From Bombilactobacillus apium (lineage in GTDB: Bacteria > Bacillota > Bacilli > Lactobacillales > Lactobacillaceae): 64,000 bases of DNA. Of the stretch, positions 54,412-64,000 are shown in pieces. The stretch covers positions 62,001 through 126,000 of the forward strand of contig NZ_JABZEC010000005.1 of NCBI RefSeq assembly GCF_013385145.1, read 5' to 3'. A program made the position numbers and the translations under genes. Under the pieces are notes generated by a model, which was not told the DNA's origin, made no database searches, and saw only the letters and a list, made by a program, of their open reading frames with translations. Every line of letters starts with the position of its first letter. Position 1 is the first letter of the stretch.

Positions 54412-56712
54412 ATGGCAACTCGACAAAAAATGACCAAAAGAAAGACAAGGACTACTAGGAAGAAGACGAAAAAAAAGCAATCGCAAAATTATTGGGTGAA
54501 TTTTTGGGGCTTCTTTTTACTAATTTGGTCAGCTTTTGCGGGTTTTAAGTTAGGCTTAGTCGGTTACTTTGGGGCTAATCTCTATCGCTTTTTAGTTGGT
54601 AATGCTTTTGAATTTTTAGCAGTTGTGCTTGGTTTAGTTGGTCTTTTAATGGCTCTAGGAGGGCAGATACCACGTTTAGGAGCTAAACGTTATCTGGGTT
54701 TAGTTTTATTTTTCTGCGGCTTAGTGACTATTTTTGAAGCCTTACTTTGTCAAAAATTAGATTTAAAGACCGATATTTATGGAACCACCGGGCGAATTAT
54801 TATGAATGACTTGTACAATCAGCAAGTTATAACCGACAGTGGTGGTGGTCTAACCGGTGCAATTTTATATAGTGTGCAGCAACCCCTATTTTCAACTGGG
54901 GGAACATGCTTTTTGAATAGCCTGTTGCTGCTTGTGGGGCTACTCTTATTTTGTCGAGTTGAAATGGGACAGATTATCCCGATTTTTCAAAACTTGGCAC
55001 GGGGAATTCTCTCTTTGATCCAATTAGTCGATTGGCATAAATTACGAATACCCGAATTTAAGCCTTGTAAACGTTCCTCTGCAGCTTCTAAGCCAAAGAA
55101 AAACGTTCGTTCTACACCTGCAACCAAGCAAGAAATCACGTCTCAACCCCAACCATCGGTGGATGATTTTACGATCGAAGGGCCGCCGCAGGCTAGCTCA
55201 CCGGCACCAGTAGCTCCTAGTGTTTTGGAGCCCGAACCAGTTTTATCGCCTGCTAATCCAGAAGAAAAAGACTACCAGTTACCATCAGTAAAATTATTAG
55301 ACCCAATTAAGCAGACAGATCAGTCGGCGGAATATGATTTAATTGCCCAAAATCGCCAAAAACTCCAAACAACCTTAGCTAGTTTTGGCGTCGAAGTTGA
55401 AGTTAAGAAAGCGACTCTCGGTCCGACAGTGACTAAGTATGAAGTTCAACCGGCGGTGGGAGTTAAGGTGAGTCGGATTGTCGGTCTGGCTGATGATTTG
55501 GCTTTAGCTTTGGCTGCTAAAGATATTCGAATCGAAGCCCCGATTCCGGGAAAACCTTATGTGGGAATTGAAGTGCCTAACCAACATCCCTCGATGGTTT
55601 CTTTTCGTGAGGTAATTGAACAAGAACCGCCACATCTTGGTCAAATTTTGACAGTACCTTTAGGAAAAGATGTCTACGGGCAAATTGCGATGTGTAATTT
55701 AATACAGTTGCCACATCTCCTAATTGCCGGATCAACTGGAAGTGGAAAATCAGTGGCCATTAACACTATTATTACTGGAATTTTGATGCAAGCTCGACCC
55801 TCACAAGTTAAATTGATCTTGATTGATCCAAAGATGGTCGAATTAAGTATGTATAATGGAATTCCGCATCTCTTGATTCCGGTGGTTACCGATGTGCGTA
55901 AGGCAACTAGTGCTCTGCAAAAAGCAGTTGATGAGATGGAGCGCCGTTATAAATTATTTGAAAAAACGGGTCATCGAAAAATTGAAGAATATAATCAAGC
56001 GGTCGATCTTAATAACCAAGATCCAACGCAAGCAATTCAAGATAAATTACCATATATTGTAATTATTGTTGATGAGTTATCTGATTTAATGATGGCCGCT
56101 GGACGGGATGTAGAGACAGCGATTGTTCGTTTGACGCAAAAGGCGCGGGCCGCAGGCATGCACTTAGTCATTGCAACTCAACGACCCTCAGTTGATGTTA
56201 TCACCGGTTTAATTAAAGCTAATGTTCCTTCACGAATGGCTTTTGCAGTTTCAAGTAATATTGATTCAAGAACGATCTTAGATAGTAATGGGGCGGAAAA
56301 ACTATTAGGACGGGGCGATATGTTATTTATTCCACTTGGTGAATCTAAACCGCAGCGAATTCAAGGAGCCTATATTTCTTCTGAAGAAGTGGAACGAGTC
56401 GTAACTTTTGTTAGTGAACAACAGGAAGTTGATTATGATCAAAGTATGATTCCTAGTGCTAATGATAGCTCGACTAATTCCAAGCAAGAACCAGATGATG
56501 CTTACTGGCAGGAAGCTGTCCAGTTGGTGGCTCGAGAACAAAAAGCCAGCGTTTCGATGCTGCAGAGGCGATTTAAAATCGGTTATAACCGGGCCGCTCG
56601 TCTAGTTGACGCCATGGAGGAAAAAGGAATTGTCGGTCCTAGTCGCGGAGCAAAACCCCGGAAAGTTTTAGTTGAACGCCCAGAAATTGAGGATGTACGT
56701 ACAGATGAATAA
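54412..56712 (+). CDS. ftsK: DNA translocase FtsK/SpoIIIE
   Basis: A 766-aa DNA pump for chromosome segregation at the septum. Order of parts: basic N-terminus, four membrane helices (about residues 24-190), a Pro/Ser-rich linker, the alpha domain, the motor with Walker A AGSTGSGKSVAIN and Walker B IVIIVDELSDLMM, and the gamma winged helix (VSMLQRRFKIGYNRAARLVD). The length fits lactobacilli. The next gene starts inside its last codons. Confidence 0.95.
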   Translation: MATRQKMTKRKTRTTRKKTKKKQSQNYWVNFWGFFLLIWSAFAGFKLGLVGYFGANLYRFLVGNAFEFLAVVLGLVGLLMALGGQIPRLGAKRYLGLVLFFCGLVTIFEALLCQKLDLKTDIYGTTGRIIMNDLYNQQVITDSGGGLTGAILYSVQQPLFSTGGTCFLNSLLLLVGLLLFCRVEMGQIIPIFQNLARGILSLIQLVDWHKLRIPEFKPCKRSSAASKPKKNVRSTPATKQEITSQPQPSVDDFTIEGPPQASSPAPVAPSVLEPEPVLSPANPEEKDYQLPSVKLLDPIKQTDQSAEYDLIAQNRQKLQTTLASFGVEVEVKKATLGPTVTKYEVQPAVGVKVSRIVGLADDLALALAAKDIRIEAPIPGKPYVGIEVPNQHPSMVSFREVIEQEPPHLGQILTVPLGKDVYGQIAMCNLIQLPHLLIAGSTGSGKSVAINTIITGILMQARPSQVKLILIDPKMVELSMYNGIPHLLIPVVTDVRKATSALQKAVDEMERRYKLFEKTGHRKIEEYNQAVDLNNQDPTQAIQDKLPYIVIIVDELSDLMMAAGRDVETAIVRLTQKARAAGMHLVIATQRPSVDVITGLIKANVPSRMAFAVSSNIDSRTILDSNGAEKLLGRGDMLFIPLGESKPQRIQGAYISSEEVERVVTFVSEQQEVDYDQSMIPSANDSSTNSKQEPDDAYWQEAVQLVAREQKASVSMLQRRFKIGYNRAARLVDAMEEKGIVGPSRGAKPRKVLVERPEIEDVRTDE

Positions 56713-57973
56713 AGGACGAATTTTTGATATTAGTAGTGGAGTAAGATTGTTATGGTTGCCGACAAAAAAGTTTCATGTGGCGCGCTTAGAGTTGAATTTT
56801 ATTGCTCCGCAAGTTTTAGCAAAAACCACGAGTCGGCGTTTACTAGCCAACTTATGGCAACGTTCTAGTGCCAGTTATCCCACGGAATTGTTGTTGTCAC
56901 GACGTTTGTCAGCTTTATATGGGACAGAATTGACCGCCAAAACTGAACTTTGGCAAAACTTGAATGTTTTAACAGTGGTGATGACAAGCCCCTTGCGTTA
57001 TCAGACGACAGATATCTTTAAGGAAGCTTTACAATTAACTTTAGATAATATTTTTTATCCTAATTTAAATGCTCGCAAAGATCAATTTCAAGAGTCGGCT
57101 TTTTTATTTGAACAAAATAATTTGGCCAATGCTTATTTAAGTTTAGAAGATGATTACGCTTTAAAGGCGGCCTTGGCGATGCGCCGACTACTTTACCAAA
57201 GTAATCCGGACCTCGCAGTCCCTGCTTTTGGACGAGCTCAAGACTTAGAGGCTTTGAATCCGGGTAATTTATTTGCCCAAGCCCAAGATGTCTTGACGAC
57301 AAATGGAATAATTGCGACAGTAGTTGGGGACGTTGCCCCTGGAACAATCGAAAAATTGGGCAAGGACTTGGCCCAATTTGCGGCCAATTATCAGGCTATC
57401 CAGTATCAACAGCGGCGTTTAATAACTTTTCCAACGGTGCCAATTAAAGCTCAAGAAACGTTACCTTTACAGCAAAGTCAACTAGCGATCAGCTATCATT
57501 GGATTCAACCGCTCTCTAAAGCCGTGGTTCAAGTTTTGAATATGATCTTAGGAGGTGACGATCAGGCACTCTTATTTCAAGAAGTCCGAGAGGGAGCCGG
57601 TTTAGCTTATTCGATCTATAGTACAGTCAACTTTTATCAGAAATTTTTGACAATTCAGGCCGGAGTTGATGCGCAAAAGCTTTCAGAAACGCAAGATTTA
57701 ATTGCCAAGCAGATTAAATCTTTGGCTCAGAGGGTTACTCCCGAACAGTTGCATCACGCTCAACAAGCTTTACTTAATAAATTTTTAATTGCCACTGATA
57801 GTATTGCCAGTCATAATCGGCGTCTATTAGCTCAAGCATTAACTAGGAAAGAACCGGTTGCTTTAATACAGTATCGTAACCAAATTTTACAAGTTACTGC
57901 CGATCAAATCCAAACGGCCGCCCAAAGTTTATCTTTAGTAGCCGAATACCAATTATTAGGAGCAGATCATTAA
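56705..57973 (+). CDS. M16 peptidase homologue without catalytic motif (YfmF-like)
   Basis: A 422-aa protein of the M16 (insulinase/pitrilysin) fold. It lacks the HxxEH zinc motif that its downstream neighbour has; the corresponding region reads LANLWQRSSASYPTE. M16 pairs often work as a catalytic and a non-catalytic subunit, so this is likely the non-catalytic partner. ATG 56705 overlaps the ftsK stop; the next gene overlaps its stop by one base (TAATGG). Confidence 0.88.
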   Translation: MNKGRIFDISSGVRLLWLPTKKFHVARLELNFIAPQVLAKTTSRRLLANLWQRSSASYPTELLLSRRLSALYGTELTAKTELWQNLNVLTVVMTSPLRYQTTDIFKEALQLTLDNIFYPNLNARKDQFQESAFLFEQNNLANAYLSLEDDYALKAALAMRRLLYQSNPDLAVPAFGRAQDLEALNPGNLFAQAQDVLTTNGIIATVVGDVAPGTIEKLGKDLAQFAANYQAIQYQQRRLITFPTVPIKAQETLPLQQSQLAISYHWIQPLSKAVVQVLNMILGGDDQALLFQEVREGAGLAYSIYSTVNFYQKFLTIQAGVDAQKLSETQDLIAKQIKSLAQRVTPEQLHHAQQALLNKFLIATDSIASHNRRLLAQALTRKEPVALIQYRNQILQVTADQIQTAAQSLSLVAEYQLLGADH

Positions 57974-59241
57974 TGGATGGATTAAGTAGTGTGCCAATTA
58001 ATAATCAGTATCACTTGCCTTTACGGGCCATCGTCAATCCTGACTTTGCTCAAAGTTATGCGGTGGCTATGGTGGATTTTGGAGCTCTAGACTTACAGCT
58101 AAATGAGCGGCAAGCAATTCCCGCTGGCAGTGCCCACTTTTTGGAGCATAAATTATTTGCGAAACCTGGTTACGATAGTTCGCAAAAATATGCTCAATTG
58201 GGAGCAACTTCGAACGCTTTCACTAGTTACAGTAAGACCGCTTATTTATTTAAAACAGTTGATCATGTCGCTGAAAGTTTACAGGTCTTGTTAGACCTAA
58301 TTAGTCAACCTTATTTTACGCCGGAAAATGTGGCCCGAGAACGAGAGATAATTACCCAGGAAATTCAAATGTATGCCGATATGCCGGATTGGATTTTGGA
58401 GCAAACTACTTTAAATAACCTTTTTCCGCAAGATCCAATTAATTATGATATTGCGGGAACGGAAGAGTCGATCAAGTCGATTACCCCCGAAGGATTAATG
58501 CAAATTTATCACCAATATTATTCAACTGCCAATTTACAAATAGTTTTGGCGGGCAATGTTAACCCCAGTCAGATTGAAGGCCAGTTAGATCACTATCTAG
58601 AAGGCAATTCAGACTGGCAAAAATTTTGCCAGCCGCGTCCCCAGTTGCGATTACAAACTTACCCCCATTTGGCTCTTCCGGTGACCCAAGCAGAAATTAC
58701 CGGTGCCAGTCAAAGACCGCATATGATGCTCGGAATTCGTTTAGATACTGAACAAGAACAGTTGCAAACGATGATTCCTCGACAAAATCAGCTAGAATTA
58801 TTACTCGAACTGATTTTAGGAGATAATTCTTGTTTTCATCAAAAGTTAGTCGATGCCGGATTGATTGATGATTCTTTTAATTATAGTGTTAATATTGAAC
58901 GCTGTTACGCTTATGTTTTAATTAGTGCAGAAACCGATGAAGCTCAGAAGTTGGCCTTTCAGATCTCCGATTATTTGTTTAGCGGTCAATATGAGACCGA
59001 CATACAAGCTGCTGATTTAGAATTGCTAAAAAAAGATAGTATTGGTACTTATTTATTTATTCAAGACTATATGGAAAGTCTAGCGGTTGAAACTGCGGAA
59101 CTAGCTTTTTATCAATGGCAGTTGCCAGAAGTTTTGGATTTAATTAATCGGATTCCTTTAGCGGATTTACTACAATTAGGACGGAAAATTTTTCAAGCGA
59201 AGAATTCAACCGTCACTTATTTAAACCCTCGAATTGACTGA
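57973..59241 (+). CDS. M16 family zinc peptidase (YfmH-like)
   Basis: A 422-aa M16 metallopeptidase. The inverted zinc motif HFLEH (HxxEH) occurs in SAHFLEHKLFAK, and the downstream Glu ligand is expected in the AREREIITQEIQMY helix. It overlaps the preceding non-catalytic homologue by one base, giving a probable heterodimer. Its peptide substrate is unknown; YfmH-type enzymes sit in the same order before rodZ and pgsA in many Firmicutes. Confidence 0.92.
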   Translation: MDGLSSVPINNQYHLPLRAIVNPDFAQSYAVAMVDFGALDLQLNERQAIPAGSAHFLEHKLFAKPGYDSSQKYAQLGATSNAFTSYSKTAYLFKTVDHVAESLQVLLDLISQPYFTPENVAREREIITQEIQMYADMPDWILEQTTLNNLFPQDPINYDIAGTEESIKSITPEGLMQIYHQYYSTANLQIVLAGNVNPSQIEGQLDHYLEGNSDWQKFCQPRPQLRLQTYPHLALPVTQAEITGASQRPHMMLGIRLDTEQEQLQTMIPRQNQLELLLELILGDNSCFHQKLVDAGLIDDSFNYSVNIERCYAYVLISAETDEAQKLAFQISDYLFSGQYETDIQAADLELLKKDSIGTYLFIQDYMESLAVETAELAFYQWQLPEVLDLINRIPLADLLQLGRKIFQAKNSTVTYLNPRID

Positions 59242-59336
59242 CTCGTCTTTTTTTAAGAAAATTTAAATCGAGGATTGCTGGGTCCTGATAAAGATATTAT
59301 GTTATACTCAAACTAAATAAATAACGGAGTTTTGTA

Positions 59337-60161
59337 ATGAGTGAATTAGGACAAAAATTACGTACAGCACGAATGGAACAGGGTTATACAATCGATGACC
59401 TGCAAAAGCGAACTAAGATTCAAAAACGCTATCTCTTAGCTATTGAAGAGGGCCGATTTGATAATTTACCTGGTGATTTTTATGTGCGGGCGTTTATTAA
59501 GCAGTATGCAGAGTGTGTAAATCTAGATAGTGAGCAACTACTTACAGAATACAGTAGTGAAGTACCCCAATTGCAGGTACCCGAAGAATCTCCTGTGCGG
59601 TCTATTGTTCGTAAGGAATCCTTGTTCCACAATTTACGGCGGCATTTACCGCAAATTAGTATTTTAGCGATCGTCCTGATTATTGTCGTTTTGGTGGGAC
59701 TAACCGTGCTGCGAATGCAAAAACAAAATGCTAATCCGATCCCTCACAGTACCAAAATTGAGGAAAAAGTTCCGGCAAAGAAGACTCCGAAAAACGCTAG
59801 CTCGACTCCTAAGCCAGCAGCTAAACCCCAAGAACAAAAATTAGAAATAAAGATTGATGCTAATGATTCTAATAAATTCAATATTACTAATTGGAAGACA
59901 AGCAATCAGCATACTTTAAAATTAAGTGCAACTACTAGCGCCGCTTGGATTACAGTTCGCGGAGCAAATGGAAATATTTGGCAGGGACTAGTTAATGCTG
60001 GTACGGAAAAAGAGGTTCCATTAGATAATAATTTAACTCAATTCCAAGTTCAAACTGGGAATGCCCCCGTAACAGATTTGACAGTTAATGATTTTAAGGT
60101 GCCTGTGGCTAGCAAGCAAACTGGAACAGTGCATACTTATACCATGAACATTAAGGAGTAA
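59337..60161 (+). CDS. rodZ: Cytoskeletal protein RodZ
   Basis: A 274-aa bitopic membrane protein that helps cell-shape control. It has an N-terminal helix-turn-helix (LGQKLRTARMEQGYTIDDLQKRTKI), a membrane helix at about residues 105-122, a Lys/Pro-rich linker and a C-terminal DUF4115 domain (WITVRGANGNIWQGLVNAGTEKEVPL). It starts 95 bases after the peptidase gene and precedes pgsA by 10 bases. Confidence 0.92.
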   Translation: MSELGQKLRTARMEQGYTIDDLQKRTKIQKRYLLAIEEGRFDNLPGDFYVRAFIKQYAECVNLDSEQLLTEYSSEVPQLQVPEESPVRSIVRKESLFHNLRRHLPQISILAIVLIIVVLVGLTVLRMQKQNANPIPHSTKIEEKVPAKKTPKNASSTPKPAAKPQEQKLEIKIDANDSNKFNITNWKTSNQHTLKLSATTSAAWITVRGANGNIWQGLVNAGTEKEVPLDNNLTQFQVQTGNAPVTDLTVNDFKVPVASKQTGTVHTYTMNIKE

Positions 60162-60171
60162 TACTAGGAGT

Positions 60172-60750
60172 ATGAATTTACCTAATAAGTTAACTTTAAT
60201 GCGGATTATTTTAATCCCCATTTTTATGGTTTTTATGGCTTTCCCTAAGGCAGTGACTTTTGGCTTTTTAGGAGCGCAAGTTACTTGGCCCTTGGTGATT
60301 GCTACCGTTATTTTTATCGTTGCCGCATTGACAGATTTAGCAGATGGAAAGATTGCCCGTAAGCGCCATTTAGTGACTAATTTTGGGAAGTTTATGGATC
60401 CCTTAGCGGATAAGATGCTGGTTTTAACAGCTTTTGTATATTTAGTTGTCTTAGGCAAAGCCCCAGCTTGGGTAGTCGCGATTATTGTTTGTCGGGAGTT
60501 ATTAATTACAACTTTACGTCTCTTAATTGTTGAACAGGGGGGAACCGTAATGGCAGCCCAAATGCCAGGAAAGATTAAGACGACGACGCAAATGTTAGCA
60601 ATTGTCTTTTTATTGCTCAATGATCCGATTTTTAGTTATTTCAATTGTCCCTTTGGTTTAGTCATGTTATATATTTGTTTGATTTTTACAGTTTATTCAG
60701 CTATCGATTATTTATGGCAAAATCGCCAGTATTATTTTGATTTTAAGTAG
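60172..60750 (+). CDS. pgsA: CDP-diacylglycerol-glycerol-3-phosphate 3-phosphatidyltransferase
   Basis: A 192-aa membrane enzyme that makes phosphatidylglycerol phosphate. The CDP-alcohol phosphotransferase motif D-G-x2-A-R-x8-G-x3-D-x3-D is intact in LADGKIARKRHLVTNFGKF followed by MDPLADK. About four to five membrane helices. AGGAG lies upstream of the ATG. Terminator follows. Confidence 0.95.
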   Translation: MNLPNKLTLMRIILIPIFMVFMAFPKAVTFGFLGAQVTWPLVIATVIFIVAALTDLADGKIARKRHLVTNFGKFMDPLADKMLVLTAFVYLVVLGKAPAWVVAIIVCRELLITTLRLLIVEQGGTVMAAQMPGKIKTTTQMLAIVFLLLNDPIFSYFNCPFGLVMLYICLIFTVYSAIDYLWQNRQYYFDFK

Positions 60751-60757
60751 TAATTTA

Positions 60758-60788
60758 ATAACGAGACTTTGAAAGTCTCGTTTTTTCA
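60758..60788 (+). terminator. Terminator of rodZ-pgsA
   Basis: AACGAGACTTT pairs with AAAGTCTCGTT around GA..., followed by TTTTTT. Confidence 0.85.
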
Positions 60789-60814
60789 TATCCAGATTAA
60801 TGAGGGGTTGCCAA

Positions 60815-61342
60815 ATGAATTCATGGGAAAAACAGTTTCGCAATGATTTAGGGGAAAATCGTTTTATTGGGGATCAATATCAAAAATTAAGTGTTGCTGT
60901 AGTGCAAGAGCTAAAAGCTCGAGAGCAGACTCTGACGGCTGCTGAAAGTTTGACTGCTGGTTTACTTCAGGCAACTTTAGCTGATGTTGCTGGGGCCTCC
61001 CAAGTCTTTGGGGGTGGCTTTGTAACTTATAGTTTGGCGGTTAAGGCCCAGTTGTTGAAAATTAATTATGAACAGTTGGAACAACATGGTGTGGTTAGTA
61101 CTTGGACTGCTAGGCAAATGGCCCAACAAAGTTCCCAGATCTTGGCTAGTGATTGGGGCTTGGGCTTAACGGGAGTTGCTGGACCTGGTCTTCTTGAAGG
61201 TCAGCCGGCAGGAACAGTTTTTATTGCCTTAGCCGGACCGCAGCCAACGCAAGTACAACAATTTCAATTTTCGGGAGACCGCCAGCAGATTCGGCGAAAA
61301 AGTGTGGTTGCAGCTTTTATTATGTTAATAAATAGTCTATAA
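60815..61342 (+). CDS. cinA: CinA C-terminal domain protein (nicotinamide-nucleotide amidase)
   Basis: A 175-aa protein with only the CinA C-terminal amidase domain: TAAESLTAGLLQATLADVAGAS, GGFVTYSLAVKAQLL and GLTGVAGPG. The usual N-terminal nucleotide-binding domain of the full CinA (about 410 aa) is absent; instead about 35 extra residues precede the domain. ATG 60815 follows AGGGG; ATG 60800 is in frame. The domain deamidates nicotinamide mononucleotide in NAD salvage. Position just before recA is conserved. Confidence 0.88.
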   Translation: MNSWEKQFRNDLGENRFIGDQYQKLSVAVVQELKAREQTLTAAESLTAGLLQATLADVAGASQVFGGGFVTYSLAVKAQLLKINYEQLEQHGVVSTWTARQMAQQSSQILASDWGLGLTGVAGPGLLEGQPAGTVFIALAGPQPTQVQQFQFSGDRQQIRRKSVVAAFIMLINSL

Positions 61343-61369
61343 TATGGAATGATTTGAGAACATATGTTC
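61338..61369 (+). promoter_or_regulatory. recA promoter and LexA (SOS) box
   Basis: -10 TATAAT at 61338-61343 (the -35 is poor) and the palindrome GAACATATGTTC at 61358-61369, matching the Gram-positive LexA/DinR box (CGAAC-N4-GTTCG). The box lies over the transcription start, so recA is expected to be SOS-inducible. Confidence 0.85.
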
Positions 61370-61386
61370 GATAAGGAGGTATTTTT

Positions 61387-62442
61387 GTGGCTAAAGACGA
61401 ACGCCAAGCAGCCTTGGATATGGCCCTTAAAAGAATTGAAAAAGATTTTGGTAAGGGTTCTGTGATGCGCATGGGTGATAGTCCCCAAACGCAAATTTCA
61501 ACTATTTCCAGTGGTTCTCTGGCTCTAGATAACGCGCTGGGAATTGGTGGTTATCCCCGGGGGAGAATCGTTGAAATTTACGGACCTGAAAGTTCTGGGA
61601 AAACGACTGTGGCTTTGCATGCCGTAGCTGAAGTACAAAGAAATGGTGGAACTGCCGCTTATATTGATGCTGAAAATGCCATGGATCCCGCTTATGCGAC
61701 TGCTTTAGGAGTCGATATTGATAATCTATTGTTATCCCAACCAGATACCGGAGAGCAGGGTTTAGAAATTGCTGATGCTTTGGTTTCTAGTGGAGCAATT
61801 GATATTGTAGTTATTGATTCGGTCGCTGCTTTGGTTCCCCGGGCAGAAATTGAAGGCGAAATGGGTGATGCCCATGTGGGCTTACAAGCTCGTTTGATGT
61901 CACAAGCCTTACGTAAATTATCCGGAACGATTAATAAAACTAAGACCATTGCGCTTTTTATTAACCAAATTCGGGAAAAGGTTGGAGTCATTTTTGGAAA
62001 CCCGGAGACTACTCCCGGAGGACGGGCTCTAAAGTTTTATGCCACCGTCCGTTTGGAAGTTCGCCGAGCAGAACAGATTAAAGATGGTTCTGATGTTATC
62101 GGAAATCATACTAAAATCAAAGTAGTTAAGAATAAGGTGGCGCCGCCATTTAAAGTTGCGCATGTGGATATTATGTATGGTCATGGAATTTCTCAAACGG
62201 GAGAGATTGTGGACATGGCTGTAGAGAAAGATTTAGTGAATAAGAGTGGTTCTTGGTATTCTTATCAGGATGAACGGATTGGACAAGGTCGGGAAAACGC
62301 CAAGAAATATTTGGATGAACATCCAGAAATGAAAGCTGAGATTAAGCAAAAAGTTCGTCAAGCTTATGGGATGGACCCCGAAAGTGAAGCCGAAGAAGAT
62401 CCAAGCACATTACCAATTGATGAAACAGAAGCCTCGAAATAA
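61387..62442 (+). CDS. recA: Recombinase RecA
   Basis: A 351-aa recombinase. The start is GTG, after AAGGAGG. Walker A is [34 protein letters not shown] (Walker B), loop L1 [21 protein letters not shown] and loop L2 region [21 protein letters not shown] are intact. The acidic C-terminus ends in [11 protein letters not shown]. It carries a LexA box upstream. Confidence 0.98.
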   Translation: MAKDERQAALDMALKRIEKDFGKGSVMRMGDSPQTQISTISSGSLALDNALGIGGYPRGRIVEIYGPESSGKTTVALHAVAEVQRNGGTAAYIDAENAMDPAYATALGVDIDNLLLSQPDTGEQGLEIADALVSSGAIDIVVIDSVAALVPRAEIEGEMGDAHVGLQARLMSQALRKLSGTINKTKTIALFINQIREKVGVIFGNPETTPGGRALKFYATVRLEVRRAEQIKDGSDVIGNHTKIKVVKNKVAPPFKVAHVDIMYGHGISQTGEIVDMAVEKDLVNKSGSWYSYQDERIGQGRENAKKYLDEHPEMKAEIKQKVRQAYGMDPESEAEEDPSTLPIDETEASK

Positions 62443-62557
62443 GGTGACTGTTTTTTTTATTGGACAAACATCGTTGACAGTGACGCCCAGAAACAATAAT
62501 ATTGTTATGTACCGATATTTTAATTATATTTTTTAATTGTGACTTGGAGGTCAGATT

Positions 62558-64000
62558 ATGTCATGGAGCATGACGTTCCTCGCGGTCGCAGTTTTGATGC
62601 TAATAATTGGTGCTGTAATTGGTTTTTTGGTGCGAAAAAGTGCTTACGAAACAAGTTTGAAGCAAGCCGGCAAGTCCGCAGAAGATATTATTGCGGCGGC
62701 TAAAAAAGATGCTACTTCAACGAAGAAAGAAGCACTGATTGAAGCTCGTGAAGAAGGTCATCGTTATCGGCAAGAACAGGAAGCCGAAATTAAGGATCGT
62801 CGCAAGGAGCTTCAACGACAGGAAGATAGAATGTTACAGCGGGAATCATCTTTAGATCGCAAAGATGAATCGCTGGACCAACGCGAACATTCTCTGGAAA
62901 AGCGAGAACAAAAAATTGATCATACAGAACAAAAATTAGACAGTCAACGAAAAGAAGTAACTTCTACCTTAAATCAGCAACAGGAAAAATTAGCAACAAT
63001 TGCCGAAATGACTCATGAAGAGGCTCGTTCTTACTTGCTAGAACAATTAAATCAACAGTTATTGCAAGAAAGAGCGCAGATGATTCGAGCTAGTGAAGAA
63101 TCCGCTAAACAAGATGCGCAAAGAAAGGCCCGTCAATTAATTGTCGAAGCTGTTCAGCAGAGCGCTGCTGATACAGTTTCTGAAACAACAGTTACGACTG
63201 TATCTTTGCCGAATGAGGAAATGAAGGGTCGAATTATTGGGCGTGAAGGCCGTAATATTCGGACAATTGAGGCCTTAACCGGAATTGATGTAATCATTGA
63301 TGATACACCACAGGCTGTAGTTTTGAGTGGCTTTGATCCGATTAGACGAGAAATTGCCCATATCGCGTTAGATAAGTTAATCTCTGATGGTCGGATTCAT
63401 CCGGCTCGAATCGAAGAGATGGTTGACAAAGCACGCAAAGAAATGGATACCGATATTCGTGAACTTGGTGAACAGATAATTTATGATTTAGGAATTCATA
63501 ATATGAATCCTGATTTGATAAAAATCATCGGTCGTTTAAATTTCCGGACTAGTTATGGTCAAAATGTATTAAATCATTCTATTGAAGTTGCAAAATTAGC
63601 AGGGACGATGGCTGCTGAATTAGGGGAAGATGAGACTTTAGCGAAACGCGCGGGATTATTGCACGATATTGGAAAAGCCTTGGATCATGAGATTGAAGGC
63701 TCCCACGTGGAAATTGGGGTCGATATTACTACTAAGTACAAGGAGCCTAAAGTAGTAGTTAACACTATTGCTTCACATCATGGCGATGTTGAACCAACAT
63801 CCATGATTGCCGTTTTAGTGGCGGCTGCTGATGCCATTTCTGCGGCTCGACCAGGTGCACGTTCTGAATCAATGGAGAATTATATTCATCGTTTGGAACG
63901 CTTAGAAGCAATTGCCAATGATTATGATGGCGTTGATCATAGTTACGCAATTCAAGCTGGACGAGAAATTCGAATTATGGTTAAACCAGATAAAATCTCG
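62558..64000 (+). CDS. rny: Ribonuclease Y (3' end beyond the window)
   Basis: Endonuclease that starts mRNA decay, anchored in the membrane. GGAGG lies 10 bases before the ATG. The 481 codons present include an N-terminal membrane helix (about residues 5-23), a long charged coiled coil (about 40-190), a KH domain ([19 protein letters not shown]) and an HD domain with [12 protein letters not shown] and [10 protein letters not shown]. The frame is open to the last base of the window, so the C-terminal part is missing. Confidence 0.96.
   Translation, partial: MSWSMTFLAVAVLMLIIGAVIGFLVRKSAYETSLKQAGKSAEDIIAAAKKDATSTKKEALIEAREEGHRYRQEQEAEIKDRRKELQRQEDRMLQRESSLDRKDESLDQREHSLEKREQKIDHTEQKLDSQRKEVTSTLNQQQEKLATIAEMTHEEARSYLLEQLNQQLLQERAQMIRASEESAKQDAQRKARQLIVEAVQQSAADTVSETTVTTVSLPNEEMKGRIIGREGRNIRTIEALTGIDVIIDDTPQAVVLSGFDPIRREIAHIALDKLISDGRIHPARIEEMVDKARKEMDTDIRELGEQIIYDLGIHNMNPDLIKIIGRLNFRTSYGQNVLNHSIEVAKLAGTMAAELGEDETLAKRAGLLHDIGKALDHEIEGSHVEIGVDITTKYKEPKVVVNTIASHHGDVEPTSMIAVLVAAADAISAARPGARSESMENYIHRLERLEAIANDYDGVDHSYAIQAGREIRIMVKPDKIS

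Noticed and set aside
1-64000. CRISPR arrays, tRNA and rRNA genes
   Set aside because: No regularly spaced repeats, no cloverleaf with a TTCGA-type loop and no rRNA-like tract was seen in the window.

Overview
The window reads as chromosome of a low-GC Gram-positive bacterium of the family Lactobacillaceae. Supporting this are the mevalonate-pathway genes (thiolase, class II HMG-CoA reductase, HMG-CoA synthase), HPr/EI of the PTS, Spx, MecA, RelQ, ClpE with a CIRCE operator, a DUF1149 gene, the order ftsK - two M16 peptidases - rodZ - pgsA - cinA - recA - rny, and remnants of ISL3, IS30, IS110, IS3 and IS200 elements. Genus cannot be fixed from the sequence alone.

Layout. 1-10.5 kb: end of galU, mevalonate operon, a CPBP membrane protease, a five-gene ABC exporter operon, a GNAT acetyltransferase and an aldo/keto reductase. 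10.5-29.0 kb: a mobile, visibly AT-rich accessory region full of broken insertion sequences, holding two apparently intact foreign gene clusters. Cluster 1 (13.17-18.23 kb) encodes a CHAT/caspase-like protein with a C-terminal zinc ribbon, a glycosyltransferase-like protein, an unrecognised protein and an MFS exporter. Cluster 2 (23.16-28.73 kb) is a thiazole/oxazole-modified peptide (TOMM, linear azol(in)e peptide) locus: an 84-residue precursor with a CCCS core, a McbB-like E1 protein, a McbC/SagB-like dehydrogenase, two consecutive YcaO proteins and a two-gene ABC transporter. A strong hairpin/terminator separates the precursor gene from the enzymes. A degraded, partly deleted copy of the 8.6-9.4 kb segment at 20.35-20.97 kb lies between the two clusters.

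29.0-64 kb: ordinary core genome. It holds rlmD/recX, a nucleotide phosphatase, a DNA-repair methyltransferase, an EndA-like nuclease, prfC, clpE, ptsHI, an MBL hydrolase, spx, mecA, coiA, an spxH-like gene, relQ-nadK-rluD-mgtE, uppP, a lactonase, an AI-2E-type permease, guaC, trmL, ftsK, the two M16 peptidase homologues, rodZ, pgsA, cinA (C-terminal domain only), recA and the start of rny, which runs off the window.

In cluster 2 the parts fit a standard scheme: the E1 protein binds the leader and presents the core to a YcaO cyclodehydratase (the second YcaO carries the C-terminal PxPxP motif), the flavin dehydrogenase oxidises azolines to azoles, and the ABC pair exports the product. No leader peptidase or dedicated immunity gene is recognisable. 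Cluster 1 has no close analogue that I recognise and is the less described of the two. Regulatory sites of note are a CIRCE over the clpE promoter, a LexA box at recA, a TTGCGAAC inverted repeat downstream of the guaC promoter, related TGTTA/TAACA palindromes at the spx and mecA promoters, and an orphan transcript-like element at 53.19-53.30 kb.
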